In this document: piece after piece, positions 1-9,850 of the stretch | Numbering within the stretch: the first letter of the stretch is position 1 | Layout of the letters: each line of letters begins with the position of its first letter | Notes under the pieces: generated by a model | The model's input: the letters and a program-made list of their open reading frames with translations, nothing else | Told to the model about the DNA's origin: nothing | The model's database searches: none | Assembly: GCA_937625935.1 (NCBI GenBank) | Contig: OW569344.1 | Location: 558,001-622,000, forward strand | Direction: 5' to 3' | From: Tetramitus jugosus | Taxonomy: Eukaryota; Heterolobosea; Eutetramitea; Acrasida; Vahlkampfiidae | DNA: 64,000 nucleotides | Position numbers and translations under genes: made by a program

Positions 1-1739
1 TGGCAAAGGAAATGAAGTCTGCCAACACCAGAATTAAGAAGGCAGAGCAAGAGAAGGAAATGATGGCAAAGGACCATGAGAAGATGAAGAAAAAGTTTAC
101 TCAGATGGAGGGAAAACTTCGTCAATCGACGGTGAGTTCTTCTGATCGATCTCGTGAGACAATGGAGCTCCAGAGAGAGAACAAGGAACTAAAGAAGAAG
201 CAAGCAAAGATTGACAAGGTGCAGGATGTGATGCGGGAGCGCAATGAGCAGATCAAGCTTCTAGAACAACAGGTTGATCAACTTGAGAAGGAAAGGGATG
301 AGTTTGTGCTAAAGTTTGATTGCATTCAGGGAGAAATGATGCAGGAAAAGATTCTATGTCAACATTTGGACACCAATTTACAGAGTGCAGGCCAACAACT
401 TACAAATCTACAAAAGCAGAATGAGCTGTTACAATCTCAACTAAACAACACTATTTCCCAGTTGTCACAAGCTCAAGAGAGGCTTTCCTCTACAGACACA
501 GAAAAGAACACAATCAATGAGAAGACAAAGCAATTGGAAGGTAGTGTGCAGGAGCAGCTTCAGTTGTATAAGGCGCTTGCCGAAAAATACAACACCCAGA
601 AGCAAGACAGTGCAACATTGATAGAAAAACTGAAGCAACTGGATAAGATGTTGCGAGAGAAGCACGCAGAGAATGCTTCCTTGACCGAGATATGCAGCAA
701 TCAAGAGCAGCTTATTGTCTCACTGAAGAAACAATCAGAGGAGAAGCATCAGGAGCTTGAAAGAATGCAAGACAATGTAAATCAGTTGAAGAATACATTA
801 CAAACAACCGAAAGCAATCTCACCCAAAAACTAACGAGTACGGAATCAACGCTACAACAGAGATTGCAAACAGCAGAACATAGCTTAGTTCAATCTGAGA
901 AGACAGTAGCTATGCTCAATATGCAGATTCAAGAATATGTGGATAATAACTTGAGTTTGAAGTCAGCCTTAGATCAAGTAACGAGACAAAGTTCAAGCAG
1001 TCAAAGTAGCATTCAACAATATCAACAACAAGTCTCTCATTTGGAGAGCATTCGTAAGCATCTAGATGCTGAAATTGTTAGATTGAGAGATGAGCTTCAA
1101 CGTGTGAATGGATCCAGCGTCATGACGAATAATCAAATTCAAAGATTGGAACAACAACTTCGTTTGTCTCAGTCTGATCTAAATGCTTCAAAATCTAAAT
1201 TAGAGAAACAGAATCTGAAACTGCAATCATCAACAGATGCCATTTACAATCTGACTCAAGAGAGGGATGACATGCAGAGCTTAATCGAGGAGATGAGATC
1301 CCAGTTAGGTATGATGGATCAAGTCAATCAATTTAATCACAAGCTAAGGCAAGAAAATGAAGAGTTGACTCGCATGTTGACTCTCAATAAACCAGTCAGC
1401 AACGAAGGTATGGTACCAGAGGCATCAGTGGCCGCCATCATCAAGGATTACGATGAAAAGTTGGACGAGAAGAACAGGACGATCAAATCAATAGAGTCAA
1501 GAGTTCACACTTTATTGAACGAGAAGAAGGAGTTGGAGTCGGATTTAACGGACATGGATGCAAGGTTGCTGGAACTGGAAGGTGAGCGGAATGACCTGAT
1601 CGTTGCCTCATCGAATACCTTCGAGCATCAACGACAGATTCAACAATTAAGATCTGAGCTTGCTCAGTACAAATCCCAGAACAAGGCTATCATTCCAAAC
1701 ACCCGGAGGCCATTCAGAAATGTATCAAACCTGAAGTAG
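1..1739 (+). CDS. coiled-coil protein, 5'-partial
   Basis: The frame is open to the left edge of the window. The first complete ATG is at 12, and bases 1-2 (TG) could be the end of an ATG whose A lies outside, so the true start is undecided. About 575 residues are visible. Nearly all are heptad-patterned, Gln/Glu/Lys/Leu-rich coiled coil with very little Pro, followed by a short basic tail rich in Arg/Asn. No catalytic or binding domain is visible, so a structural role (cytoskeletal, golgin-like or centrosomal) is possible but unproven; I do not recognise the family. It converges on the downstream transporter gene with only 55 bp between stop codons, and that gap holds a perfect stem-loop. 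Confidence 0.8.
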   Translation, partial: AKEMKSANTRIKKAEQEKEMMAKDHEKMKKKFTQMEGKLRQSTVSSSDRSRETMELQRENKELKKKQAKIDKVQDVMRERNEQIKLLEQQVDQLEKERDEFVLKFDCIQGEMMQEKILCQHLDTNLQSAGQQLTNLQKQNELLQSQLNNTISQLSQAQERLSSTDTEKNTINEKTKQLEGSVQEQLQLYKALAEKYNTQKQDSATLIEKLKQLDKMLREKHAENASLTEICSNQEQLIVSLKKQSEEKHQELERMQDNVNQLKNTLQTTESNLTQKLTSTESTLQQRLQTAEHSLVQSEKTVAMLNMQIQEYVDNNLSLKSALDQVTRQSSSSQSSIQQYQQQVSHLESIRKHLDAEIVRLRDELQRVNGSSVMTNNQIQRLEQQLRLSQSDLNASKSKLEKQNLKLQSSTDAIYNLTQERDDMQSLIEEMRSQLGMMDQVNQFNHKLRQENEELTRMLTLNKPVSNEGMVPEASVAAIIKDYDEKLDEKNRTIKSIESRVHTLLNEKKELESDLTDMDARLLELEGERNDLIVASSNTFEHQRQIQQLRSELAQYKSQNKAIIPNTRRPFRNVSNLK

Positions 1740-1743
1740 ATCA

Positions 1744-1766
1744 TGATTGGTTAAGGAAACCAATCA
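1744..1766. terminator. perfect 9-bp stem-loop between two convergent genes
   Basis: TGATTGGTT (1744-1752) and AACCAATCA (1758-1766) are perfect inverted copies around a 5-base spacer. They sit in the 55-bp gap between the stop codons of two convergent genes. Being symmetric, the hairpin would form in both transcripts near their 3' ends. A role in 3'-end formation or transcript stability is inference. Confidence 0.35.
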
Positions 1767-1794
1767 TCCTCTATATCCTAGAGATAAATTTTAT

Positions 1795-3900
1795 TCATTT
1801 CCAATTCTTTCCATAAATTAGAGGTATAAGTACATATGACATGGATGTTGTAAGCGCGATTGCAAAAAAGTTGAGCCATATTCCTGCTTTCATCATCCTA
1901 TTGATTGTAATTGCAGACGTTGCCTTGAATGCAATCATGTTAGGCGCAGTGCCAATTGGTAACATGAACGCATATGAACTGCTGATGGTGGCTGGAATAA
2001 GAATCAGCAAGGGATGATATGTCCCTGAACTCTGTGCTACGGCAGCCAATATTGGTAAAAAGACAATGATTGTCGCAATGTTGGTGATAACTTCTGTACA
2101 GAAAGTCACAACAGTACAGCTCACCAGGATCAAGAAAATAGGATGCCAATGCTTGATTAATTCCAAGTTTTTGGCAATCACAGTAGTAAGCCCAGTACTC
2201 GAGAATGCTGCACTAATGCTAAAACCAGCACCAAACAAGAGGATAATGTCCCATGGAAACTTTGTCATAACGGACCAATCCATGATCGAAACAAACTCTC
2301 CTGAATTCAGTGACTCATTTTGATTTCTAGCAGGAATAATAAAGAGCAAGAATCCCAATCCGACAGCAACCAATCCATCATTCATATAATCCTTTTTGAA
2401 TATTGGAATCTTTTGCCATGCAAATCGTGTTGACCACAGAACGACCAAGATGAGAAATAGGACGGCAACAACCCATTCCTCATATGACATTCTACCCAAT
2501 TTGCTGTACTGTTCTTGGAATGACTCGATACTCTCTGACTCTTCATCATCACTTTCCTCGTGATCTGCTGTTGATTCATCCTGTTCGGTCAGGAAGGGCA
2601 CAGATGGTCTAGGTGATTCTCCATTTCCAAAAACACTCACCGTAAAACTCGTATCAACATTCGATCGATCATCATGGGCCGATGGTGTCTCACTCATGGA
2701 ATCTGTTCGGATGCGCTGAGTCACCTTATTATTGTCTGTTTCTGTCGTAGCAGAGGATGAATCTTGGTTCTGTGGTGCCTCTTGACTCATTTCACTCGCT
2801 TTTAGCTCTCTAATTGTCCTTCGCACATAGAACCAATACAGATACGCGTACAGGAATAGGAAAAAGATGAAGCTAATGGGTCCGGCCAGTGCAATCCATT
2901 GCAAAAAGTTTGGTACTTGCTGACCAGGGAACAAAATCTCATATTGCTGAGCAAACAGTAGATTGGGCGGCGTTCCAATCGGTGTCGCAATACCACCAAT
3001 ATTGCACGCAAATGCAATACCCATGAACAACCCTAGTTCTAGGCCAACAAACACTGCATCTTGCTTCTCCTTGGATGCACCATACTGAGTCGCATACTGA
3101 TGCTTCAATCGATAAATAATCGCAGCACAATTCGGCATCAAAATCAAACAAGATGCCGTATTGGACAACCACATGCTCATGACATAGGCAATCGACATAC
3201 TACCAACCAAAACAACAGACAGGCGCGAACCGACTCGCGACAACACAAACAGTGCAATTCTCTCATGCAATCGCCACCTCTCAATCGACAATGCAAAAAT
3301 AAATCCACCAATGAAAATCATGCTCACTTGATTGACGTATTCTTTGCTCACGGCAGCACCGCTCATGACACCCAACAGCGGAAAGGCAAACACGGGAATG
3401 AGACTCGTAGCAGCCAACGGAATCGACTGAAACACCCACAATGAGATCATGAGCAATGTAATTGCAATGACCTGTGTCTGTTCATACGAAAGACCAGTCA
3501 TTCGCCTCAGAGGCAACACCAATGAACTCAAACTACACGATAGGAACAACACGAGTGAGATGAGAGTGGTAGACAGACGAAAAACAAGTGGACTCATGAA
3601 CCATTGAATCAAGTTTTTGAGTCGAAAGAGAAGACGTTTCATTTTTGAGGTGGATGATTGTGATGTTGATAGTGATGATGGAGATGAAGTAGGTGATCGA
3701 GGAGTATGTTCTAGAAAGTGAGTGGAGAAGGGTTGTGGATTCAGGTGAAGAATTCTTCTATTATGGTTATTATGGTTATTGTGATTATTATTGTTATTAT
3801 TTAGCTCTAGGTTACTGTTGCTACGACGTTGATGATGAAAGTTGTTGTCATCTTGGTGAATCATGCTCAACTTTTCAGAATCACTCTGGTGGAAGCTCAT
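1795..3900 (-). CDS. SLC13/DASS-family sodium-dicarboxylate/sulfate symporter
   Basis: A 701-residue multi-pass membrane transporter of the divalent anion:Na+ symporter family, expected to carry dicarboxylates, citrate, sulfate or phosphate. The first ~95 residues are a disordered Asn/His/Ser-rich cytoplasmic tail. The core then shows the family's hallmarks. The first SNT motif is at about residues 246-248 (MWLSNTASCLILMP), a loop reading GTPPNLL follows, and the second half carries the TNIATIIVFLP and SSYAFMLPIGTAPN segments that match the SLC13 signature near the second substrate site. Between the two halves lies a Ser/Asp/Glu-rich loop of about 100 residues, longer than usual, which looks cytoplasmic and possibly phosphorylated. 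The substrate cannot be told from sequence. The start ATG at 3900 is the first in frame. Confidence 0.93.
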   Translation of the reverse strand: MSFHQSDSEKLSMIHQDDNNFHHQRRSNSNLELNNNNNNHNNHNNHNRRILHLNPQPFSTHFLEHTPRSPTSSPSSLSTSQSSTSKMKRLLFRLKNLIQWFMSPLVFRLSTTLISLVLFLSCSLSSLVLPLRRMTGLSYEQTQVIAITLLMISLWVFQSIPLAATSLIPVFAFPLLGVMSGAAVSKEYVNQVSMIFIGGFIFALSIERWRLHERIALFVLSRVGSRLSVVLVGSMSIAYVMSMWLSNTASCLILMPNCAAIIYRLKHQYATQYGASKEKQDAVFVGLELGLFMGIAFACNIGGIATPIGTPPNLLFAQQYEILFPGQQVPNFLQWIALAGPISFIFFLFLYAYLYWFYVRRTIRELKASEMSQEAPQNQDSSSATTETDNNKVTQRIRTDSMSETPSAHDDRSNVDTSFTVSVFGNGESPRPSVPFLTEQDESTADHEESDDEESESIESFQEQYSKLGRMSYEEWVVAVLFLILVVLWSTRFAWQKIPIFKKDYMNDGLVAVGLGFLLFIIPARNQNESLNSGEFVSIMDWSVMTKFPWDIILLFGAGFSISAAFSSTGLTTVIAKNLELIKHWHPIFLILVSCTVVTFCTEVITNIATIIVFLPILAAVAQSSGTYHPLLILIPATISSSYAFMLPIGTAPNMIAFKATSAITINRMMKAGIWLNFFAIALTTSMSYVLIPLIYGKNWK

Positions 3901-4123
3901 GTTGTCGTCGCGTTCGATATACTGATATATGTTGTTGTTTATTTTTTGTGTTATGTGGGGGGATGTTTTAGATTAGAAAAAGTTCTGAACAAGGGAGATG
4001 GAGAAATTGTGCAATGACTTGATTGGGTATCGGATTAGTTTTCCCTTGAACGGGTTGAGTTTCGGAAAGCGATAAAACAGTTCATCTACTGTGGAGAGTT
4101 GGATGGATGGTTGTAGATGCAAT

Positions 4124-6421
4124 TTAGGAGGCTCGTCTCTTTGTTGAAGCCTTCTTCTTCTTCTTAGTTAGTCTCTTCTTTTTGGTGGTTGTCTTTGGCT
4201 TCTTCTTCTCCTTGGTGTCTTCGCTGCTGTTGTTGTCACCTTCACTATTTTGTGAATCTGACTGCGTGAGAGATGTTGATGTGGCAGTCTTGATGATCAA
4301 GGCCTTTTTCTTGAGCATCTCTTTCTCTAATCCATCGAGTAGTTTCAAGTAGAATGGCTTTTGCTTTGCTAGGTCTTCATTGTTCCGGTAATGCTTGGCA
4401 TTCATGTGAGCCTTCACTTGATACTTTGAGAATTTACGTTGACATATTGGACAAGCAATCGATTGATCGATATCCAATACCTCTGGCGTGAATTGGACGG
4501 TCTTAGAGCTGCCTAATGAAGCTTTAACTTTCTTCGTCTGCTTCTTTGGCTTAACTTCTGGTGTTCGCAAGATGCTCTTTGTTGAATTGTCTTCTTTGAC
4601 GATCACTCGTGGAGGTTCATCCGTATAATCTGGGATATTTTCCTCGGCTGACTCCTCGTCGCTGTCTTCATCACTCTCTTCTTTCTCTACTTGCTTCGTC
4701 TCTTGAATTTTTTGAATTCTTGAGGATCTTCTTGGTTGTGGGGCGGTTTTCTGAGATGGTTTCTTGTTTTCGGGCACAAACTCTTCATCGCTAGATGAAT
4801 CATGTTCATCATCAGCATCATTATTTGATGCAACAGTCTTCTTCTTTGCACGAAGTTTGCGCTCTGGTTTCTTCGGAGCAGCATCATCTTTTTCCTTCTT
4901 TGCAGCTGTTTCTGTTGCTGCCTTCTTGCTTGCTTTCGTTGTCTTCTTCTTACCACCATTGCTACTACTATCATCATCCTCCTCAACAGCCTTTTCGGTT
5001 TGTTCTTTCTCTGTCTTTGGTTCTAGCACTGTTGTTTTTCTCTTCTTCCTCGCAGGTTTCTCCTCGTCAACCTTGTCATTCGATTGATCATCCTCTTTTT
5101 CAGCCTCTTCACCCTTCTTTCGTTTCAATTTCTTTGCTTCAGTTTCGGTCTTCTTTGGCGAAGAAGATGAATCAATCTTCGTTGATTTCTGCGTTTCAGA
5201 TTGTGTCGTTGTTTCTGCTGATTCTGTCGTCGTCATTGACGATTCTGTTTTTATCGTTTCTGTTGTTGAGTCTTTGATTGAAGATTTCGTTGTTGTCGAT
5301 TGACGCTTTTTGATGGAGAGTGTTGGCTTAGTGGTTGATTTTTTGCTGTCCTTACTGGCGGTCGTTGCTGAAGTCTCTGTTGACTCTGTTGTCGTAACAG
5401 GAGTCGTACTATCGTCGCTCGCCTTCTTTTGCTTCTTTTGCTTGCTCGTTTCTACGTCATTCTTCTTCTTCTTAGCATCATTATCCTCATCCTCGTTATC
5501 ACTACTAGTAGTTTTATCGGTTCGCTTCCGTTTGTTATTGGCCTTTGGTGATGATGACGATTCGTTCTCTTTCTTCGTAGCTACGATGACTGTTGTTGAT
5601 TCTTTTGTTGGTGAAGGTGAAGATGACCCCTTCTTCTTTTTCGTCTTTGGTGATGCATCATTGGTTTTGGCAGGTGACCGTGGATCCACAATGGATTTGT
5701 TTGGTGAATGTTCCTTGGACGACGGAGATGACTGCACAGATTTCAATGGAGATGAAGGAGTAACTGTCGTAGAATTATGAGGTGGAGAGAGTGGTGGTGA
5801 CATCGCCATGTTGTTCTTCTGAATCTGTTCTTCCAAATCGTGCAAAACACTTGTCTGATGCGATAATTTGACTTCCACTGATTCGTACACTGAGTCCAAC
5901 TCTTCCTTGAATTGTTTTTCATTCATCAATAAACTAGCAAGAAGCTTTTTCGATTTGTTTGTCTTGTTATTGTTTTCAGTGCGATTCGTCTTGTTTTTAT
6001 CGTCATTATTGTCATCATCATTATTGACCGTCATCAAGTGTGCATTTTCATTCAACACTGTTCTGAGTTCATTCAAGAATTCGTGACTCGATTTGTACTG
6101 GAACATTGACAATGATTTTTGAATGGGTGAAAAATTGAGTTTGTGTGCAACAAAGAAGGGTCGAGCCATTTGACAAAAGGCAGATTCTAGAATGGATGTG
6201 AGCCTTGTGTGTGGACTCGATCTTCTACCTCTTCTCGTTATGGTAGTTGTGAGTGCATTTTCGTCATCTGACACGGAAGATGAGGATGAAGAAGGTGTGA
6301 CTTGTTTTTTTCTTCTGCGACGTGTTGTAGTTGCTGTGCTGTTGTCATTTGAAGAAGGAGGCGGAGATGTGGTATTTGCTATTTCAGTTGTGGTGGTGGA
6401 CCTTCTTCTTCGCGTTGTCAT
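4124..6421 (-). CDS. lysine/serine/threonine-rich nuclear protein with a C2H2-type zinc finger
   Basis: A very low-complexity protein of 765 residues if the ATG at 6421 is used. The same frame has an earlier ATG at 6547, but that lies only 9 bp after the MOG1 stop. The 6421 start begins directly with a basic Thr/Arg stretch and leaves a normal spacer, so I prefer it. Most of the protein is KKK-, SSS- and E/D-rich, typical of disordered nuclear proteins. Near the C terminus one compact segment carries Cys-x2-Cys-x11-His-x4-His (CPICQRKFSK onwards), which should bind one zinc and resembles C2H2 or Rad18-type ubiquitin-binding fingers. The last 30 residues are strongly basic. A chromatin or RNA-associated role is inference; I do not recognise the family. 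Confidence 0.8.
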   Translation of the reverse strand: MTTRRRRSTTTTEIANTTSPPPSSNDNSTATTTRRRRKKQVTPSSSSSSVSDDENALTTTITRRGRRSSPHTRLTSILESAFCQMARPFFVAHKLNFSPIQKSLSMFQYKSSHEFLNELRTVLNENAHLMTVNNDDDNNDDKNKTNRTENNNKTNKSKKLLASLLMNEKQFKEELDSVYESVEVKLSHQTSVLHDLEEQIQKNNMAMSPPLSPPHNSTTVTPSSPLKSVQSSPSSKEHSPNKSIVDPRSPAKTNDASPKTKKKKGSSSPSPTKESTTVIVATKKENESSSSPKANNKRKRTDKTTSSDNEDEDNDAKKKKNDVETSKQKKQKKASDDSTTPVTTTESTETSATTASKDSKKSTTKPTLSIKKRQSTTTKSSIKDSTTETIKTESSMTTTESAETTTQSETQKSTKIDSSSSPKKTETEAKKLKRKKGEEAEKEDDQSNDKVDEEKPARKKRKTTVLEPKTEKEQTEKAVEEDDDSSSNGGKKKTTKASKKAATETAAKKEKDDAAPKKPERKLRAKKKTVASNNDADDEHDSSSDEEFVPENKKPSQKTAPQPRRSSRIQKIQETKQVEKEESDEDSDEESAEENIPDYTDEPPRVIVKEDNSTKSILRTPEVKPKKQTKKVKASLGSSKTVQFTPEVLDIDQSIACPICQRKFSKYQVKAHMNAKHYRNNEDLAKQKPFYLKLLDGLEKEMLKKKALIIKTATSTSLTQSDSQNSEGDNNSSEDTKEKKKPKTTTKKKRLTKKKKKASTKRRAS

Positions 6422-6474
6422 GTGGTAAATGTTTATTTTGTATTGTTTGTTGGTCCTTGCTTCAAATCTTTGGG

Positions 6475-6486
6475 TTTCCGCGCAAA
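6475..6486. promoter_or_regulatory. GC-core element TTTCCGCGCAAA upstream of the zinc-finger gene
   Basis: A GC core flanked by T and A runs, 54-65 bp upstream of the preferred start at 6421. It is a relaxed relative of the E2F consensus TTTSSCGC, not an exact match. It is listed because exact forms of the motif recur upstream of other genes here. Confidence 0.25.
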
Positions 6487-6556
6487 AAACCGTTTTGTTC
6501 CAGATTTTTCTTGCATTTTTGTGACATGAGACAACATCTGCTGCCATGGCGCACTT

Positions 6557-7144
6557 TCACACGTTGAAGATACTGTAGTCGTTCACCTTCAACGAAGAGA
6601 ATACTCTCTTGAATGTTGCCAAGGAACGTTCAGTGTCCATCCCAACAGCAATACTGTTTGCACTACTAGACGACTGTTCATGAAGCACTACAGGATCATT
6701 GAACGTCACCAGTAAGTCTGTGTGAACATTGCGCAATCGAACAACACCCAAATAAAAGTTGACAATGTTTGCAACTTCATTTGAATCGCGATGTTTTGCT
6801 ACTCTCTGTTGACCTACGAGTCCTTGCTTGAATAGACCGGGAAAGTGTTCATTTAGAGCTTCATTGTCGTCCACATTGATGACAGAGAGGATCGATGCAT
6901 GTGATTTGGGCACTCCATTCACTTCACAAAGATCCTCAAACAAATGTTGAGCAATATTGGCGTCCTGTACTTCACTCTGAAACTCCAATAGCTCAATAAT
7001 AAACGATTGGTCCGTGTTGGCACTGTCGGCGAAAATTTCTTGATTGTCCGGCACTTCTCTAAAGTCTGAAATGTCAATGAATCGCTTGGGTAGTGAGATC
7101 TCTAATGCTCCTCCAAACAATGGTTTCGTTTCAAATTCTTCCAT
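6557..7144 (-). CDS. MOG1: Ran-binding nuclear import factor MOG1 (RANGRF)
   Basis: A 195-residue protein matching the MOG1/Ran guanine-nucleotide release factor family along its length. MOG1 binds Ran and promotes nucleotide release, supporting nuclear import. The diagnostic N-terminal region is intact: LFGGALEISLPKRFIDISDF, then REVPDNQEIF and a TDQSFIIELLEFQ strand, all in the conserved Ran-binding face. The family is usually about 185-220 residues, which fits. The reading frame extends to 7171 only through a TTG codon, so the ATG at 7144 is the real start. The next gene on this strand follows closely. Confidence 0.95.
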   Translation of the reverse strand: MEEFETKPLFGGALEISLPKRFIDISDFREVPDNQEIFADSANTDQSFIIELLEFQSEVQDANIAQHLFEDLCEVNGVPKSHASILSVINVDDNEALNEHFPGLFKQGLVGQQRVAKHRDSNEVANIVNFYLGVVRLRNVHTDLLVTFNDPVVLHEQSSSSANSIAVGMDTERSLATFKRVFSSLKVNDYSIFNV

Positions 7145-7294
7145 TTTGTCTATGATACGTCGTGTGTTCAATGAATTGTTTGTTTTCGTTCAAATTCGTG
7201 TGTTTTCATCAAAGCTTTTCGAGAGACGCCGATCTTTCAAAAAACAGCAACAATCATTGAAGGTGAATCAATTCAAAAATCAAATTGATTGAAC

Positions 7295-9350
7295 ATGTTC
7301 TCCTCACTATTCACATCAGAGAGTGATCAAACAGTGTCCCAGGTGCAAAAAGCTCTTGAGCCTCTACAGCACAGAAAAATGTCCTATTTCAATTGGTCTG
7401 CTGTGTTGTTCTTGGACGGATTTATGGATGTGGAAAAGTGTGTTCCAAGAGAGCACTTTTTCTATATTTTGAAGCACAATGAGTTGGAAACGTTGGTTGG
7501 TCAACTGTTGTCTCTCATGTTTGTTGCTGCTGATCGTTGCATTGAAGTGGATTCTCCAAAGGCACAATTGTCTGTTCGGAATGGATTATCGTTGGTTGTA
7601 TGTTGTTGTTGTTGAGTGATCCTTAAGTTTGGTTGTTTTTAATCGTCGTGGTTATTGATTGTAATTTTTGGTGTTGTATGTGCAAATATGATATGGATAT
7701 TTAGGATCACATGTTTGTGTTGTACAATGAGTGGATTACAATACATCATCAAGTTCCCCAGGCGCCTCTTTCTCAGAGCTTTTTGAAGCAGTTGATACGA
7801 ATGCTATTGACAACTGCAGATGAAAAGGTGTTTAATGTGCATGTGTTGATGGCGTCGAATCAGTGCTTTGCACACATTTTGAACATTCCAATCTTTGCGC
7901 CACAAATTTTGTCCTATATTTTTGATGTGAATAGTACGTTGTATTTTTGAGTGTGCATGTGTGTTGTGTTCTCTATGTTATGTCAAAGATGCGAATCCTC
8001 ATCACATGTTCTTCTATTAGATGTAAATACTGTAAGGGCAGTGTTCCTGAATTGTTTGCCGAGATTACTCTTGTATGAGGGCTCTGAACTGTTCTGGCCA
8101 CTGTTGCCTGATGCCTATTCAATCATGTGGTCTCTTTGCTCCTTTAATAATCATGTAAATGAAGTTCAGAGAATGTTGGCACAAAGAGACGATGTGCCAA
8201 AGTTGAGAAATCTGGTATGATATATTATCATGCAATGTCAATCAATTGATCAGGAATTTGAACTAACTGTTACATGATGTGATGTATTTGTTCGCAGATG
8301 GACTTGTTGATAACGCATGCAGCACGAGTGTCTACACAATCAGAACATGATGTACAATATGCGAGCCTGCGTTTCCTTGTGAATATGTGCTTATATAATC
8401 CTCATTTTCGATCACTATTCGCTTCGAGTGACAAGTTTTCATATATTTGGGTATTTTTGCTCGGTTTAATATGTCAGAATTTGAATAGAAAGGTGGATGA
8501 GGGTGTAGAAGATGTTGAGAGTATCATATCGACCACGTCACTAGTTGTGAAGCTGTTGTATATAATGTGTAATAATGACGAATTTTTGACCAGAATTATT
8601 AATGTAACGATTGAGAAACAACAGTTGGATTTCTTTGAAAGAACGTTTTCGGTTACGGATAAAGAAGAAGCAGTGAATACTGGACGGTTGTATTCTCTGA
8701 GCTCTTGGTTGAATGTGGTATTGTTCAATTGTGTGCGACGGAGAGTGAAGAAGAATGACGAGGAAGAACAACAACGAACAACACTTGCTTTTGTCGATTG
8801 GGATGTCGCTTCAGGTTGCTTGAGGATTCTATATATTTTATCGACGAAACATCCTGAGAAACTATTGTCTGATTGCGCCAAGGTTCAACAGTTTTTTGAA
8901 AACTTGATCTACTCAGTATGTGATGTATTTCAGAACACTATTTTTCTGTTTTACCACACATTGAACGCTGTGACTTACACTTTTCCTTCATAGTTATTAT
9001 CTGTGATAGCCACGATGGTTGTGCTCGCTGAACAAAGTGACGGCATGTTAGCGAATCGGTTCTTTGAAAATAGTTCCATCATTATGCATTTGTTTTCGTT
9101 CTTCATGACCGTTCCAGATTTGACAGACAATCAAATGGAACGATTTCATAAGATGTTGATGCGACATAAGCGTGTACTGCGGCATGCCAAGAAACTAGGA
9201 CAACGATTGCAGGGCAACAACCCAAATGAACGAAGTCAGACAGTCATTGGCAATTTCGATCATATTATAAATTATTTGGATCAGTTCAGCAGTACCACAA
9301 TTGAATCTAGCCTGAAGGAGTCAACAAACAAGAAGGATAACAGCAAGTAA
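7295..9350 (+). CDS. unrecognised five-exon helical protein
   Basis: Five exons join in frame: 7295-7597, 7705-7933, 8021-8214, 8298-8915 and 8994-9350, giving 566 residues. The introns are 107, 87, 83 and 78 bp, each starting GTATG or GTACG and ending TAG or CAG. The joins fall at phases 0, 1, 0 and 0, and every intron brings an in-frame stop if read through. The product is Leu-rich and apparently all-helical, with repeated LLxxL-type segments that suggest an armadillo/HEAT-like fold, and has a basic Lys/Asn tail. I do not recognise the family. Nearly all other genes in the window are intronless, so this gene stands out. Exon ends rest on consensus and frame only. Confidence 0.75.
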
Positions 9351-9388
9351 TCGAAATGATATTCCATTGTATTGCAAAAGTCCGTGCA

Positions 9389-9399
9389 TTTTCGCGCCC
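9389..9399 (+). promoter_or_regulatory. E2F-like element TTTTCGCGCCC
   Basis: An exact match to the E2F/DP consensus (TTTCGCGC), 42-52 bp upstream of the ATG of the small membrane protein gene. The identical 11-mer recurs at 11277-11287 upstream of the GPCR gene. Confidence 0.45.
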
Positions 9400-9440
9400 A
9401 ATAAAAACCAGATCAAACAATCCTACCAACAAAACAAAAA

Positions 9441-9749
9441 ATGTCTTCTTCCAGCAAGAACAAAAGCAACAAGAGCATTCCATATGGTTCCATAGGCACA
9501 CTGGTACTCGAATGTTTGGTCAAGGCAACAGTGACTGTGCTCACGGGTTTTGCCATTCGAAAGTTCGCATACATGTGGTTCTATGATCCTCAACAACAAC
9601 AACAATATCTCAAAACATCGGAAGAAGCTGCAGATCTTGAAGGACAACATGCACAGAGCCATCATACCACCAATATCAAATTTGTTGACTCGTTATCTGA
9701 GACATGCTACAACATTTCATCACGAGTCATTCGTTGGCTGAGGAAATAA
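9441..9749 (+). CDS. small single-pass membrane protein, hypothetical
   Basis: A 102-residue frame with a good A-rich start context (CAAAAAATG) and independent spacing from both neighbours. Residues 1-15 are a Ser/Lys/Asn-rich polar tail. Residues about 18-38 form one hydrophobic segment ([20 protein letters not shown]) followed by basic residues, so one membrane span is likely. The rest is polar, with a Gln run and a short amphipathic C-terminal helix ending in RWLRK. I do not recognise it. The organelle cannot be told from sequence, and neither a cleavable signal nor a clear mitochondrial presequence is present. Confidence 0.65.
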   Translation: MSSSSKNKSNKSIPYGSIGTLVLECLVKATVTVLTGFAIRKFAYMWFYDPQQQQQYLKTSEEAADLEGQHAQSHHTTNIKFVDSLSETCYNISSRVIRWLRK

Positions 9750-9850
9750 GCCAAATAGAACTCTCTTGTGGCTCAAATCAAATAAAAAAAACGCGGGAAA
9801 AATATTCTCTTCCCAGAACAAACCAAAATCAAAACCAAATCAACAACAAA

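Noticed and set aside
6422-6547. N-terminal extension of the lysine-rich zinc-finger protein to ATG 6547
   Set aside because: It would start 9 bp after the MOG1 stop and has a composition unlike the rest of the protein, so ATG 6421 is preferred.
8916-8933. 18-bp candidate intron GTATG...CAG in the five-exon gene
   Set aside because: It is far too short to splice; the acceptor at 8991-8993 gives a 78-bp intron and keeps the frame.
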